A stretch of DNA of 64,000 bases from Paenimyroides aestuarii. Lineage in GTDB: Bacteria; Bacteroidota; Bacteroidia; Flavobacteriales; Flavobacteriaceae. The notes beneath the pieces were generated by a model. It was not told the origin of the DNA. It saw nothing but the letters and a program-made list of their open reading frames with translations, and made no database searches. Of the stretch, positions 50,663-60,104 are shown piece by piece. How positions within the stretch are numbered: position 1 is the stretch's first letter; every line of letters starts with the position of its first letter. Both the position numbers and the translations under genes were made by a program. Location of the stretch: positions 2,604,001 to 2,668,000 of the forward strand of contig NZ_CP102382.1 in the NCBI RefSeq assembly GCF_024628805.1. The letters run 5' to 3'.

Positions 50663-52852
50663 TTATCTAGTAAACAATAATTCGCGGTATTTGGTCAACG
50701 TCCATAATTCATTATCAACCATCAATTCTAATTTATCAGCATGGTAGCGAATTTCATCAAAATACGGTTTCACGTTGTCGCAATATGCATGTGCCATTTC
50801 TTCAATAGTTGTTAAATTATTTGCGTCTTTACGAGCATCCATCATCGCGTGTAATTTGGCATTTAGCTCGTTAATATGCATCGAAATTTTCTTTAAAATC
50901 AAAATTTGTTCTGTTGCATATTCTTCATAATCTTTACCAAAAATTTCTTTTAAACCTTTGATGTTTTCAATCAATAAGTTTTGATATTTAAAAGTAGTAG
51001 GAATGATGTGGTTGCGAACAATATCACCCAAAACTCTGCCTTCAATTTGCACTTTCTTCACATATTCTTCCAATTCAATCTCGTAACGCGCTTCCACTTC
51101 GGTGTGGTTCATTACGTTCAATTCAGCAAACAAATCCAATGCTTTTTTAGAAACCTTTGCTTTAAGAGCAGCCGGAGTCGTTTTGTGATTTGATAAACCT
51201 CTACGCGCAGCTTCTTCTTCCCATTCTTTGCTATAACCGTCGCCTTCAAACAAAATATGTTTGGTTTCTTTAATGTATTCGCGCAACACATTAAAAATAG
51301 CTTCGTCTTTTTTCAATCCGTCTTTTTCAACCAAAGCTTCCACTTCTTTTCTAAAATCGTTCAACTGTTTTGCCACAATGGTGTTCAAAGTGGTCATAGA
51401 AGTAGCACAGTTTGCTGTTGATCCAACGGCACGAAATTCAAATTTATTCCCTGTAAACGCAAAAGGTGAAGTTCTGTTACGATCGGTGTTATCAAGCAAA
51501 ACATCAGGAATTTTGCCCACAACATTCAACTTTAAATCGGTTTTTTCAGCTGGTGATAATTTTCCTGTAGATACACCTTCTAAATATTCTAAAACTTTTG
51601 TCAATTGTTGCCCGATAAAAATCGAAATAATTGCTGGGGGCGCTTCATTTGCACCCAAACGGTGATCATTGGAAGCCGATGCGATCGACGCACGCAACAA
51701 TTCTTCATAATTTGAAACCGCTTTTATAGTATTAATGAAAAACGTTAAGAATTGTAAATTGCTTGTTGGTGTTTTTCCTGGTGATAATAAATTGATACCA
51801 GTATCGGTTGCTAATGACCAGTTGTTGTGTTTACCTGATCCGTTTACGCCTTTGAATGGTTTTTCGTGAAACAGCACTTTAAAGTGATGACGCTCTGCTA
51901 CTTTTTGCATTACATCCATCAATAAAGAATTATGATCTACTGCTAAATTGGTTTCTTCAAAAATCGGTGCCAACTCAAACTGATTTGGTGCAACTTCATT
52001 ATGGCGTGTTTTTACCGGAATTCCCAACAACATACACTCGTTTTCTAAATCGCGCATATAGTTTAAAACTCTTGTAGGAATCGATCCAAAATAATGATCT
52101 TCTAATTGCTGTCCTTTAGCCGAAACGTGACCCAACAAGGTTCTACCCGTTTGCAAAATATCCGGACGCGACGCCGCCAATGCATCATCAATTAAGAAAT
52201 ATTCTTGTTCCCAACCTAATGTTGGTGTTACTTTTTTAACATTTTTATCGAAAAATTTTGCAACTTCGGTAGCAGCTTCATCAATAGCAGATAATGCTCT
52301 TAACAAAGGCGCTTTATTGTCTAATGCCTCTCCCGTGTAGGATACAAATACAGTTGGAATACATAGCGTTGTTCCAAAAATAAACGCGGGCGATGTAGGG
52401 TCCCAAGCAGTATATCCACGTGCTTCGAATGTGTTTCTAATACCTCCGTTTGGAAAAGAAGATGCATCGGGCTCTTGTTGAACCAATTGCGATCCACCAA
52501 ATTTTTCTACGGGATCAGACCCATCGAATGAAGTTTCAAAAAAAGCATCGTGTTTCTCTGCAGTAGTTCCTGTTAATGGCTGAAACCAGTGTGTGTAGTG
52601 TGTTACACCTTTGCTCATAGCCCATTCTTTCATACCCAATGCAATATAATCTGCCATTTTACGGTCGATTTTTATTCCATGATCAACTGCAGAACGAACT
52701 GCTTTGTACGCTTCGGGGGTAAGGTGCTGGCGCATTGCTTTGTCATTGAAAACATTGCTTCCAAAAATTTCTGATTTCTTACCAATTTCTGATACCGGAA
52801 CTGCCGGTCGATTGCTTGCTGCTTTTAAAGCTTCAAAACGAAAAGTTGCCAT
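50663..52852 (-). CDS. glnN: Glutamine synthetase, type III
   Basis: 729 aa, the long GSIII form common in Bacteroidota. Segments: GWEQEYFLIDDAL (the GSIII metal-binding region, E-Q-E-Y), KTRHNEVAPNQFELAPIFEETN, GSGKHNNWSL (G-S-G-x-H-x-N-W-S), GANEAPPAIISIFIG, NRTSPFAFTGNKFEFRAVGS, and a long helical C-terminus. The enzyme makes glutamine from glutamate and ammonia. It is the only glutamine synthetase in the window. Its -7 box is at 52881. Confidence 0.96.
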   Translation of the reverse strand: MATFRFEALKAASNRPAVPVSEIGKKSEIFGSNVFNDKAMRQHLTPEAYKAVRSAVDHGIKIDRKMADYIALGMKEWAMSKGVTHYTHWFQPLTGTTAEKHDAFFETSFDGSDPVEKFGGSQLVQQEPDASSFPNGGIRNTFEARGYTAWDPTSPAFIFGTTLCIPTVFVSYTGEALDNKAPLLRALSAIDEAATEVAKFFDKNVKKVTPTLGWEQEYFLIDDALAASRPDILQTGRTLLGHVSAKGQQLEDHYFGSIPTRVLNYMRDLENECMLLGIPVKTRHNEVAPNQFELAPIFEETNLAVDHNSLLMDVMQKVAERHHFKVLFHEKPFKGVNGSGKHNNWSLATDTGINLLSPGKTPTSNLQFLTFFINTIKAVSNYEELLRASIASASNDHRLGANEAPPAIISIFIGQQLTKVLEYLEGVSTGKLSPAEKTDLKLNVVGKIPDVLLDNTDRNRTSPFAFTGNKFEFRAVGSTANCATSMTTLNTIVAKQLNDFRKEVEALVEKDGLKKDEAIFNVLREYIKETKHILFEGDGYSKEWEEEAARRGLSNHKTTPAALKAKVSKKALDLFAELNVMNHTEVEARYEIELEEYVKKVQIEGRVLGDIVRNHIIPTTFKYQNLLIENIKGLKEIFGKDYEEYATEQILILKKISMHINELNAKLHAMMDARKDANNLTTIEEMAHAYCDNVKPYFDEIRYHADKLELMVDNELWTLTKYRELLFTR

Positions 52853-52880
52853 AATTCTTTATATGTGTTGTTTGAAGGAA

Positions 52881-52888
52881 CAAAAATA
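52881..52888 (-). promoter_or_regulatory. -7 box (TATTTTTG) of glnN
   Basis: Minus-strand TATTTTTG, exact TAnnTTTG, 28 bases upstream of the ATG at 52852. Confidence 0.45.
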
Positions 52889-52907
52889 ATAAAAAAATTA
52901 AACAAAA

Positions 52908-52940
52908 ATAAAAACACCCCCTAAAATTTAGGGGGTGCTT
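52908..52940 (-). terminator. Terminator of the 53-kb lipoprotein gene
   Basis: A GC-rich hairpin (CACCCCCCTAAA / TTTAGGGGGTG, with one unpaired C) followed on the minus strand by a T-rich run; it separates the lipoprotein gene from glnN. Confidence 0.85.
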
Positions 52941-52955
52941 CACAAAACATTTAAT

Positions 52956-53474
52956 TTATTTTTTCAATTTCAAGGTTTTTATTGGTGCGTTTTCCAATCC
53001 TAATGCCGAAATAGTGGCGTTATAATCATTATAGTTTATTTTCTGAGCAAATCCACCAGGAACCACAACAACTCGAAAAGTTTGACGGTACACAAATTCA
53101 TTGTATTCTGCATTTGATAGTTCATTAACAGGAAAATTAGCTGAAAAATATACTTTTACATCAAATCGCGTAAAATCATAATCGTATTTCACCATATCGT
53201 TCCCTCCTAAATTATAAGAAACAGGAACTAATGTCCAAGAATTTCCTTGCCATCTGTAAACCAATACGTTATCGCTATCAAAAATCGCAGTTGTAAAATT
53301 CCAAGTTGCTGAATAGGTATAGGCATCTTCTTGTGTGCTGATTGTTTCATTGGTTAGTTCAAAAACTTGTGAATATCCATCAACATAGTTTTCATCGTAA
53401 TATTCTTCGATTGTACAGCTTTGCAGTGCTGTTAATCCTATAAATGCTGCTAAAAGTAATGTTATCTTTTTCAT
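52956..53474 (-). CDS. Lipoprotein of unknown function
   Basis: 172 aa. The signal peptide MKKITLLLAAFIGLTALQSC has lipobox ALQSC with Cys20. The mature part is beta-rich, with segments YSATWNFTTAIFDSDNVLVYRWQ and FRVVVVPGGFAQKINYND, compatible with an all-beta fold such as a lipocalin or carbohydrate-binding domain. I recognise no named family. It is divergent from the thioesterase gene and ends at the hairpin at 52908. Confidence 0.7.
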   Translation of the reverse strand: MKKITLLLAAFIGLTALQSCTIEEYYDENYVDGYSQVFELTNETISTQEDAYTYSATWNFTTAIFDSDNVLVYRWQGNSWTLVPVSYNLGGNDMVKYDYDFTRFDVKVYFSANFPVNELSNAEYNEFVYRQTFRVVVVPGGFAQKINYNDYNATISALGLENAPIKTLKLKK

Positions 53475-53562
53475 AATATATGTTGTTTAAAAATCTTAAT
53501 TAATTACATAATACCTAATTTCATTAATCGTGCCAAAAATGCAATTTTAAGTAAGTATTTTG

Positions 53563-53570
53563 TAAATTTG
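53563..53570 (+). promoter_or_regulatory. -7 box (TAAATTTG) of the thioesterase gene
   Basis: TAAATTTG, exact TAnnTTTG, 22 bases before the ATG at 53593. Confidence 0.45.
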
Positions 53571-53592
53571 AGTAAATTTATTTTTAAAAATT

Positions 53593-54027
53593 ATGGAACA
53601 CATCTTTTTCAAAGGCCAGGTTTTATGGAGTATGATTGATGCCAACCGACACCTTCGACATTCGGCATACAGCGATTTTTGTACTCAAGCCCGCAACAAT
53701 TTAATGGTTCATATAGGTTTATCAGTTAACGAATGTGCAAAATTTGGTATTGCACCGATATTATTTAGAGAAGAAACTATTTTCCACCGAGAAATTAAGA
53801 TGGATGAAGAAATTGAAGTTGCAGTTGAAATGACCAAACACAATAAACTAAACAATCGTTTTTCAATTGCTCATACAGTTTATAAGGCAGATGGAACTAA
53901 AAGTGCAACTGTACACGTGGACGGTGCGTGGTTTGATTTAAAAAACCGTAAACTAACTGCTTTGCCGCCCGAAGTGGTGGCGATTGTAAATAAAATTCCT
54001 AAAAGCAGTAGTTTTGTTGAAGAATAA
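53593..54027 (+). CDS. Acyl-CoA/ACP thioesterase-like hotdog protein (YbgC-type)
   Basis: 144 aa. Hotdog fold with the catalytic Asp in WSMIDANRHLRHSAYSDF (D17, the D-x-N-x-H-x-x-x-x-x-Y pattern of 4-hydroxybenzoyl-CoA and YbgC thioesterases). The central helix NNLMVHIGLSVNECAKFGI and the strand FREETIFHREIKMDEEI complete the fold. It probably hydrolyses acyl-CoA or acyl-ACP; preferred chain length unknown. Transcribed alone and convergent with the lipocalin-like gene. Confidence 0.85.
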   Translation: MEHIFFKGQVLWSMIDANRHLRHSAYSDFCTQARNNLMVHIGLSVNECAKFGIAPILFREETIFHREIKMDEEIEVAVEMTKHNKLNNRFSIAHTVYKADGTKSATVHVDGAWFDLKNRKLTALPPEVVAIVNKIPKSSSFVEE

Positions 54028-54057
54028 AAAAAATCGAACGTATGTTCGATTTTTTTG
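54027..54057. terminator. Bidirectional terminator after the thioesterase gene
   Basis: ATCGAAC (54033-54039) / GTTCGAT (54044-54050), loop GTAT, with A-run before and seven T after. It separates the thioesterase from the convergent lipocalin-like/purB operon. Confidence 0.85.
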
Positions 54058-54060
54058 AGT

Positions 54061-54495
54061 TTATTTTACAAATACTTCTATTACTTCGTCATCGGTTCCA
54101 TCACCATCCACATCAATCATTCGTTTTAGTTGCAGCTTGCTTGCCGACTTTTCAATAATTGTTCCTCCCTGGAAAAAGTTAGAGCCGTTTAATTTCAATT
54201 CATTGTCAACAACCGTGTACGAACCATAAAATTTTTGTATGGGACATGGATCTACTGGTGTTGTTGGAGGTTCCGCATCACTTTGGGTGTAATCGCCAAT
54301 TTCAAAAGAATTAAATTCATTTAACTGTAAATAGTCTTTTCCACAGTTTGCATTACCTTGATATGGTTGGCTTTCTCCATTAATGATTACTGCCTCAGGA
54401 AACCATTTTCCTACTAAAACATCAACCGCTTGATCATCGTCATTACATGCTACAAACGACAAAGCTACTACTAATGTTACAATAATTTTTTTCAT
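54061..54495 (-). CDS. Lipocalin-like lipoprotein with EF-hand-like loop
   Basis: 144 aa. Signal peptide MKKIIVTLVVALSFVAC, lipobox FVAC, Cys17. The mature part has the lipocalin-like opening LVGKWFPEAVIING (G-K/x-W), and strands FNSFEIGDY, FYGSYTVVDNELKLNG and LQLKRM. Near the C-terminus, DVDGDGTDDE has the D-x-D-x-D-G spacing of an EF-hand or dockerin calcium loop. Two Cys pairs may form disulfides. It follows purB by 5 bp, so they are co-transcribed, but no shared function is obvious. Confidence 0.75.
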   Translation of the reverse strand: MKKIIVTLVVALSFVACNDDDQAVDVLVGKWFPEAVIINGESQPYQGNANCGKDYLQLNEFNSFEIGDYTQSDAEPPTTPVDPCPIQKFYGSYTVVDNELKLNGSNFFQGGTIIEKSASKLQLKRMIDVDGDGTDDEVIEVFVK

Positions 54496-54500
54496 AAATT

Positions 54501-55847
54501 TTAAATTGAAACTCCTAAATAATTTTGTGGAGTTATTTGTTTTAATTCATTTTTCACCTCCGTTGAAACATTCAATGTGTCAATAAATGCGTGAATTGAT
54601 TGTGCATTGATCACCTCGTTTGTTCGGGTTAAATCTTTCAAAGCTTCGTAAGGATTTGGATACGCTTCACGACGCAATATGGTTTGAATTGCTTCGGCAA
54701 CAACTGCCCAATTGTTTTCTAAATCGCTCGCAAATTTTGATTCGTTGAGCAATAATTTATTCAATCCTTTTAAAGTTGCTTCAAACGCAATAATAGTATG
54801 ACCAAAAGGTACTCCGATATTTCTTAACACGGTGCTATCGGTTAAATCGCGTTGCAAACGAGAAATTGGTAATTTTGCTGCTAAATGTTCAAAAACAGCA
54901 TTGGCAATTCCTAAATTTCCTTCTGAATTTTCAAAATCAATTGGGTTTACTTTGTGAGGCATTGCAGATGATCCCACTTCGCCAGCTTTGATTTTTTGCT
55001 TGAAATAGTCCATGGAAACATACGTCCAAATATCGCGATCTAAATCAATAATAATGTTATTTATGCGTTTTAAAGCATCGCAAAAAGCCGCAAAATGGTC
55101 GTAATGTTCTATTTGTGTAGTTGGAAAAGAATGTTTTAAACCTAACACTCTTTCAACAAAATTCTCACCAAAAAATTGCCAGTCTTTATCAGGATAAGCC
55201 ACTTTATGTGCGTTGAAGTTTCCGGTTGCGCCACCAAACTTAGCAGCAAACGGAATGTTGTTCAACAAACGTAATTGTTCTTCTAAACGAACCACAAAAA
55301 CCAAAATTTCTTTTCCTAAACGCGTTGGCGATGCAGGTTGTCCGTGCGTACGTGCTAGCATTGGAATATCTTTCCACTCTATGCTTAATTCTTTTAATTT
55401 ATTAATTAATTGAATAAAAGTGGGCATATATACTTTTTCAAAAGCATGCTTGGTTGATAAAGGTATTGCAGTGTTGTTGATATCTTGAGAGGTTAACCCA
55501 AAGTGAATAAACTCTTTATACTCTTGCAAACCTAATTGGTCAAATTTATGTTTAATAAAATACTCAACAGCTTTTACATCGTGATTGGTTGTTTTTTCGG
55601 TATTTTTTATCCACAGTGCATCTTCAGTAGTGAAATTGGTGTATATTTTTCTTAATTCCGAGAATAAATCTTTGGATACATTGGCTACTTGTGGAATTGG
55701 CAATTCGCACAGCGCAATAAAATATTCAATTTCTACTAAAACGCGATATTTTATAAGAGCTTCTTCCGAAAAATAATCTGCTAATGGAGCTGTTTTTGTT
55801 CTATATCTTCCATCGATCGGAGAAATAGCATTTAATTCTGTTAACAT
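54501..55847 (-). CDS. purB: Adenylosuccinate lyase
   Basis: 448 aa from MLTELNAISPIDGRYRTKT; an ATG four codons upstream (55859) is less likely, as homologues begin near MTELNALSPIDGRY. Fumarase/aspartase superfamily: HDVKAVEYFIK (KAVE), FGLTSQDINNTAIPL, TRTHGQPASPTRLGKE-like segment, and the signature loop SSAMPHKVNPIDFENSEG. It acts at two steps of purine synthesis, releasing fumarate. Its own -7 box is at 55874. Confidence 0.96.
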   Translation of the reverse strand: MLTELNAISPIDGRYRTKTAPLADYFSEEALIKYRVLVEIEYFIALCELPIPQVANVSKDLFSELRKIYTNFTTEDALWIKNTEKTTNHDVKAVEYFIKHKFDQLGLQEYKEFIHFGLTSQDINNTAIPLSTKHAFEKVYMPTFIQLINKLKELSIEWKDIPMLARTHGQPASPTRLGKEILVFVVRLEEQLRLLNNIPFAAKFGGATGNFNAHKVAYPDKDWQFFGENFVERVLGLKHSFPTTQIEHYDHFAAFCDALKRINNIIIDLDRDIWTYVSMDYFKQKIKAGEVGSSAMPHKVNPIDFENSEGNLGIANAVFEHLAAKLPISRLQRDLTDSTVLRNIGVPFGHTIIAFEATLKGLNKLLLNESKFASDLENNWAVVAEAIQTILRREAYPNPYEALKDLTRTNEVINAQSIHAFIDTLNVSTEVKNELKQITPQNYLGVSI

Positions 55848-55873
55848 AAATATTTCCAATATTTTTAAAGGAA

Positions 55874-55881
55874 CAAATATA
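55874..55881 (-). promoter_or_regulatory. -7 box (TATATTTG) of purB
   Basis: Minus-strand TATATTTG, exact TAnnTTTG, 26 bases upstream of the ATG at 55847. Confidence 0.5.
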
Positions 55882-55923
55882 CTGAGGTTTTACAGTTAAA
55901 AAAAACTTATTTTAAATGGAATC

Positions 55924-55952
55924 TCAAAAAAAAAGAAGCATTTCTGCTTCTT
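55924..55952 (-). terminator. Terminator of the eight-gene operon
   Basis: AAGAAGCA (55933-55940) / TGCTTCTT (55945-55952), loop TTTC; on the minus strand followed by nine T-like bases. It lies just past the DUF2911 stop codon. Confidence 0.85.
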
Positions 55953-55958
55953 CCTTCT

Positions 55959-56807
55959 TTATGATCTACTCCATTCTAAAATAGAATTTCGGTTCATTTT
56001 TACATAGTCTTCATTTCCTGCTTTTTCAGAAAGTTCTAAAGACTTTTTAGCGGTTTCAATAGCGCCTTTTTTATCGCCGTTTGCTGCTTGTATCAACGAT
56101 TTCTGACGCAACATATAGAATGGTGCTTCACCGTTTTGCATACTGATTGCTTTGTTCACATAGTCTAATGCTTTTTTCACATCGGTATTTGATGTAAACA
56201 GATACACACCTGCTGCATAGTAATCTGTGGCTTTTGAATTTTCATTGATGCTTGTTTGAATGCTTTCCATTGCGATTTTGTGAGTAGGCACTGTGAAAGG
56301 TATATGTACAATGGTTTTTTCCCAAGCCATATCTATTGAGCCTTTTTCATTGCTTTCTGGTGTAATGCTAATGGTAAAATATTCTACATCTTTTGTTAAT
56401 GTTTCTGGTTTAACCGATGTTTTTAAAACCACATCTTCTTCGTTCCATTTTTGAGGCAATCCCCAATTGTCTGTTGTTTTATAGAAAATCACATCCCACA
56501 TTTGTGCTTTTGGCACTGTGTACAATGCATATTTACCAGCTTGTAAAGCATTTCCGTTGATTTCAACATCTGTATCAAATTCAATGGTTGTATTTTGGTT
56601 GGCACCTGTTCTCCATGTTTTTCCGTAAGGAACTAAATCACCAAAAACCAAACGCCCTTTTTTTGCCGGACGAAAATAGTCAACCTCTACATCTGTTAAG
56701 CCTACCATTTGCTCTACTTCTGCTTTTAGACTTGCTTGTGGTGTTTTTATTTGTGCATTTGTTTGTATCGCTACTATCAATGCTGCTGCTATTAATAACT
56801 TTTTCAT
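55959..56807 (-). CDS. DUF2911 secreted protein with TPR-like C-terminus
   Basis: 282 aa. Signal peptide MKKLLIAAALIVAIQTNAQ. Residues 20-165 are the DUF2911 domain: VEVDYFRPAKKGRLVFGDLVPYGKTWRTGANQNTTIEF, ALQAGKYALYTVPKAQMWDVIFYKTTDNWG. The C-terminal ~80 residues are helical and resemble tetratricopeptide repeats (ALDYVNKAISMQNGEAPFYML, KKGAIETAKKSLELSEKAGNEDYV). DUF2911 proteins are periplasmic or outer-membrane-associated in Bacteroidota; function is unknown. Last gene of the operon, 7 bp after dsbD. Confidence 0.88.
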   Translation of the reverse strand: MKKLLIAAALIVAIQTNAQIKTPQASLKAEVEQMVGLTDVEVDYFRPAKKGRLVFGDLVPYGKTWRTGANQNTTIEFDTDVEINGNALQAGKYALYTVPKAQMWDVIFYKTTDNWGLPQKWNEEDVVLKTSVKPETLTKDVEYFTISITPESNEKGSIDMAWEKTIVHIPFTVPTHKIAMESIQTSINENSKATDYYAAGVYLFTSNTDVKKALDYVNKAISMQNGEAPFYMLRQKSLIQAANGDKKGAIETAKKSLELSEKAGNEDYVKMNRNSILEWSRS

Positions 56808-56814
56808 TTTTTAT

Positions 56815-58794
56815 TTATTTAGAATAATTTGTAATTCCTTCTTGTAGCCAACTTTCGTATTCAGTAACTTCTGGTGTGTAACCAACTGGTGTGTTCAGCG
56901 AATTGCCTTCATTATCTAAAACAATATAATAAGGTTGTGCATTTGCCTGATATTTTTCAATCTGGAAATCACTCCATTTATTACCTATCGTTTTAATTTT
57001 CTTACCTGTTGTTTTAGAAACGTATTGTTCTGCTTCTGGCAATGGCTTCTTTTCATCAACGTATAAAGATATTAAAACCACCTCGTCATTTAAAATTTTT
57101 AACACATTAGTTTCAGACCAAACGTTTTCTTCCATCTTACGACAATTGACACATGCATGACCTGTAAAATCTAACAAAACCGGCTTGTTGACCTCTTTTG
57201 CATAAGCCATACCTTTATCGTAATCTGTAAAAGCAACGATTCCGTGCGGCCCTTCTTTAGCGCCATCTGGAATTTCGTTTAAAGATCCTACTCCTCCTTT
57301 AGAATTTCCTACACCATACGGACTTTCAGAATAGGTCATTGGTGGTGGAAAACCTGAAATCAATTTCAAAGGTGCACCCCATAACCCAGGAATTAAATAA
57401 ATAGTAAATGTTGATACCAACAAGGCCATAAACAATCTACCTACAGAAATCTTTTCGACCTTAGAATCGTGTGGTAATTGAATTTTCCCAAACAAATAAA
57501 TTGCCCAGGCTGCAAATATGGCAATCCAAATTGCTAAAAACACTTCGCGTTCTAACCAATGCTTTTGCAAAACCAAATCGGCATTCGATAAAAATTTGAA
57601 AGCAAAAGCTAATTCTAAAAACCCTAACGAAACCTTTACGGTGTTCATCCATCCGCCAGAACGGGGCATAGAATTCAACCAACCCGGGAACATAGCGAAT
57701 AACATAAAAGGCAATGCCAATGCTAATGAAAAACCGAACATTCCTACAAGGGGAGCTATCCCACCCATCGAGGCGGCTTCAACTAGTAAACCTCCAACAA
57801 TAGGTCCTGTACATGAAAAAGAAACTATTGCCAATGCCAATGCCATGAAGAAAATACCAATCATACCACCACGATCTGCTTGGCGATCTACTTTATTTGC
57901 CCATGAATTGGGTAACATAATTTCAAACGCTCCTAAAAAAGATGCAGCAAAAACCACTAACAATACAAAGAAAATTATATTGAATGAAACGCTTGTAGAT
58001 AATTCGTTTAAAGCATCGGCTCCAAATATTTTAGCAACTGCAAAACCTAAAACCACATATATAAAGATGATTGAAAAACCATAAATAAGTGCGTTTTTGA
58101 TTCCTTTTGCGCGCGACTTGCTTTGTTTGGTGAAAAAACTAACCGTCATGGGAATCATTGGAAAAACACACGGAGTAAATAGTGCAGCAAATCCACCTAA
58201 AAAAGAAAGTATAAAAATAGTCATTAACCCTTTCTTTTCTGACTTATCTGTCGCCGGATTATCTGCTAATGGTTTTGTCTTTGTTGTATCGTTTGAAGTA
58301 GGTGTAACTGTAGATAAATCTTCAAAATTTAAAACTTCCTTTGAAGTGACCGTTGCTAAATCAAACACAAAAAATTTATTCTGCTGAATACACATATCAA
58401 TACACGCTTGATAAGAAAGTTCTAATTGAATATTTTTAACTTCAGGGTTTGTAATTTTTATGTTGTGTGTAAAATGCGCTTCTTTAGCAAAATAATATTC
58501 ATCAACTTCGAAAATATCATTAAATTTTTTGGTATATTCACTTTCATTCGCGTTTCCTTGGGGTTCGTAGTTTCCTTGGGCATTGTTGTAGATAAAATCT
58601 AATGGTAGTGGTCCGCCTTCTGGCGTAAATTGCGAATACATGTGCCAAGGTTCTTCAATGACAGCATCTAGTTTTATTTGATATTCTGTATCGGAAATTT
58701 TTTCGATACTCGATTTCCATTTTACAGGATCTTGCACCTGCGAAAAACCTAAACTGGTTACAAACAGCACCAGAAAAGTGAGTAAATTTCTCAT
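56815..58794 (-). CDS. dsbD: Thiol:disulfide interchange protein DsbD-like
   Basis: 659 aa. Signal peptide (MRNLLTFLVLFVTSLGFSQ), an N-terminal immunoglobulin-like DsbD-alpha-type domain with a YQACIDMCIQQNKFF Cys pair (C-x3-C), a central eight-helix membrane domain beginning LGGFAALFTPCVFPMIPMTVSFF (the transmembrane Cys after TP) with SCTGPIVGGLLV as the partner Cys, and a C-terminal thioredoxin-like domain with HACVNCRKME (C-x2-C). DsbD transfers electrons from cytoplasmic thioredoxin to periplasmic oxidoreductases. It overlaps tilS by 4 bp. Confidence 0.93.
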   Translation of the reverse strand: MRNLLTFLVLFVTSLGFSQVQDPVKWKSSIEKISDTEYQIKLDAVIEEPWHMYSQFTPEGGPLPLDFIYNNAQGNYEPQGNANESEYTKKFNDIFEVDEYYFAKEAHFTHNIKITNPEVKNIQLELSYQACIDMCIQQNKFFVFDLATVTSKEVLNFEDLSTVTPTSNDTTKTKPLADNPATDKSEKKGLMTIFILSFLGGFAALFTPCVFPMIPMTVSFFTKQSKSRAKGIKNALIYGFSIIFIYVVLGFAVAKIFGADALNELSTSVSFNIIFFVLLVVFAASFLGAFEIMLPNSWANKVDRQADRGGMIGIFFMALALAIVSFSCTGPIVGGLLVEAASMGGIAPLVGMFGFSLALALPFMLFAMFPGWLNSMPRSGGWMNTVKVSLGFLELAFAFKFLSNADLVLQKHWLEREVFLAIWIAIFAAWAIYLFGKIQLPHDSKVEKISVGRLFMALLVSTFTIYLIPGLWGAPLKLISGFPPPMTYSESPYGVGNSKGGVGSLNEIPDGAKEGPHGIVAFTDYDKGMAYAKEVNKPVLLDFTGHACVNCRKMEENVWSETNVLKILNDEVVLISLYVDEKKPLPEAEQYVSKTTGKKIKTIGNKWSDFQIEKYQANAQPYYIVLDNEGNSLNTPVGYTPEVTEYESWLQEGITNYSK

Positions 58795-60104
58795 TGGTTT
58801 AAAGTTATTTTATAGTTTTGTTGAATGTTATTCGTAATTTTAAATCGGTCATCGGCACGCATACCTACCACCCAAATGATTTTTCCATCGCCGTTTTGCA
58901 AAATCCAAACTTGGTCTTTTTCTATTTGAGACAGCTTTTCATCTTTAAAAAATTTCGACACTTTTTTCATGCCGTTCATGCCAAAAGGCTGAAACACATC
59001 TGTTGCCTTTTTTTTCCGCAAAACCAATGGCCATTTTAAAAGCTCCGAATTTACAAAAATTGTATGTTTATCTGTGTTAATTTCGTCATTTTCTATCTTT
59101 AAAATATTCATAAAAATAGGCAAATGCAAAACATCTTCTTTATCTTTAATAATAAAAACGCCTGAATTGCTTTCACGTTGTTGAAAAACTATCAATTCAT
59201 TTCGGTTTTTTAAAATGGTATGGCTATTGTTTTGAAGTATTTTTCCGGAATGGGCTTTGCAAATTTTTTGAATTTCTGTGAAAGAATGAAATCCATAAGG
59301 CATTAAAACTTGCACTAAATAGTGTGTTTCATTTTGAAATTTTGCTGCTTGTTCCAAATCAATCCGCACCATATCTTGTTCGCAAATCACACATTTTTCT
59401 TTAAAAAAAAGGAATGCATCATCTGCTAAAAGTTGGGTTTGCTTTAAATGATGAAGCGTGTTTTGAAATGATTTTAAAAACTGATGGTTTTCTTCTTTCA
59501 AAACAGGCAATACCAAGTGGCGCATTTTGTTTCGTAAGTATTTAGTGGTAGCATTTGATTGATCTTCTCTCCACACTACCTTATTTTTTGCAGCATAAGC
59601 GAGAATTTCCTCACGTGAAAAATTTAAAAGCGGCCGAATGATGTTTTCGTTTTTTTCAGGAATACCCACTAAACCGTCAATTCCGGTTCCGCGTGTAAAA
59701 TTGATTAAAAACGTTTCCGCCTGATCGTCTAAATGATGCGCAGTTGCAATAAACTGACAATCGTTTTCGGTACAAAGCTGCTTAAACCAACCGTAACGCA
59801 ATTCGCGCGCTGCAATTTGAATTGATTTTTTTTGATTGGTTGCGTAATCAATTGTATTAAAATGCTTTACAAAAAAAGGAATGTTATTTTTTGTACAAAA
59901 ATCCGCAACCAACTTTTCGTCTAAATCACTTTCTGTACCGCGCAGTTGAAAATTGCAATGTGCAACAGCAATCTCTAATTTTAAAACCACATACAAATGC
60001 AACAAAACCATACTATCTACCCCACCGCTCACAGCCAGCAAGGTTTTTTGATTTACTGATTCCTGAAAATGTTGCTCGATATGTTGCTTAAACGCTTTTA
60101 ACAT
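58791..60104 (-). CDS. tilS: tRNA(Ile)-lysidine synthase
   Basis: 437 aa from MLKAFKQHIEQHFQ; an ATG 14 codons upstream (60146) lies deep in pabB and would add an unrelated peptide. P-loop LLAVSGGVDSMVLLHL (S-G-G-x-D-S), FIATAHHLDDQAETFLINFTRGTGIDGL, NIIRPLLNFSREEI and NKMRHLVLPVL are the TilS signatures. It makes lysidine at the wobble position of the AUA-reading isoleucine tRNA, which is essential. C-terminal domain about residues 330-437. It overlaps pabB by 7 bp and dsbD by 4 bp. Confidence 0.95.
   Translation of the reverse strand: MLKAFKQHIEQHFQESVNQKTLLAVSGGVDSMVLLHLYVVLKLEIAVAHCNFQLRGTESDLDEKLVADFCTKNNIPFFVKHFNTIDYATNQKKSIQIAARELRYGWFKQLCTENDCQFIATAHHLDDQAETFLINFTRGTGIDGLVGIPEKNENIIRPLLNFSREEILAYAAKNKVVWREDQSNATTKYLRNKMRHLVLPVLKEENHQFLKSFQNTLHHLKQTQLLADDAFLFFKEKCVICEQDMVRIDLEQAAKFQNETHYLVQVLMPYGFHSFTEIQKICKAHSGKILQNNSHTILKNRNELIVFQQRESNSGVFIIKDKEDVLHLPIFMNILKIENDEINTDKHTIFVNSELLKWPLVLRKKKATDVFQPFGMNGMKKVSKFFKDEKLSQIEKDQVWILQNGDGKIIWVVGMRADDRFKITNNIQQNYKITLNQ

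Noticed and set aside
52589..52774. Plus-strand frames antisense to glnN
   Set aside because: Typical shadow frames of a long gene; no start signal or family match.
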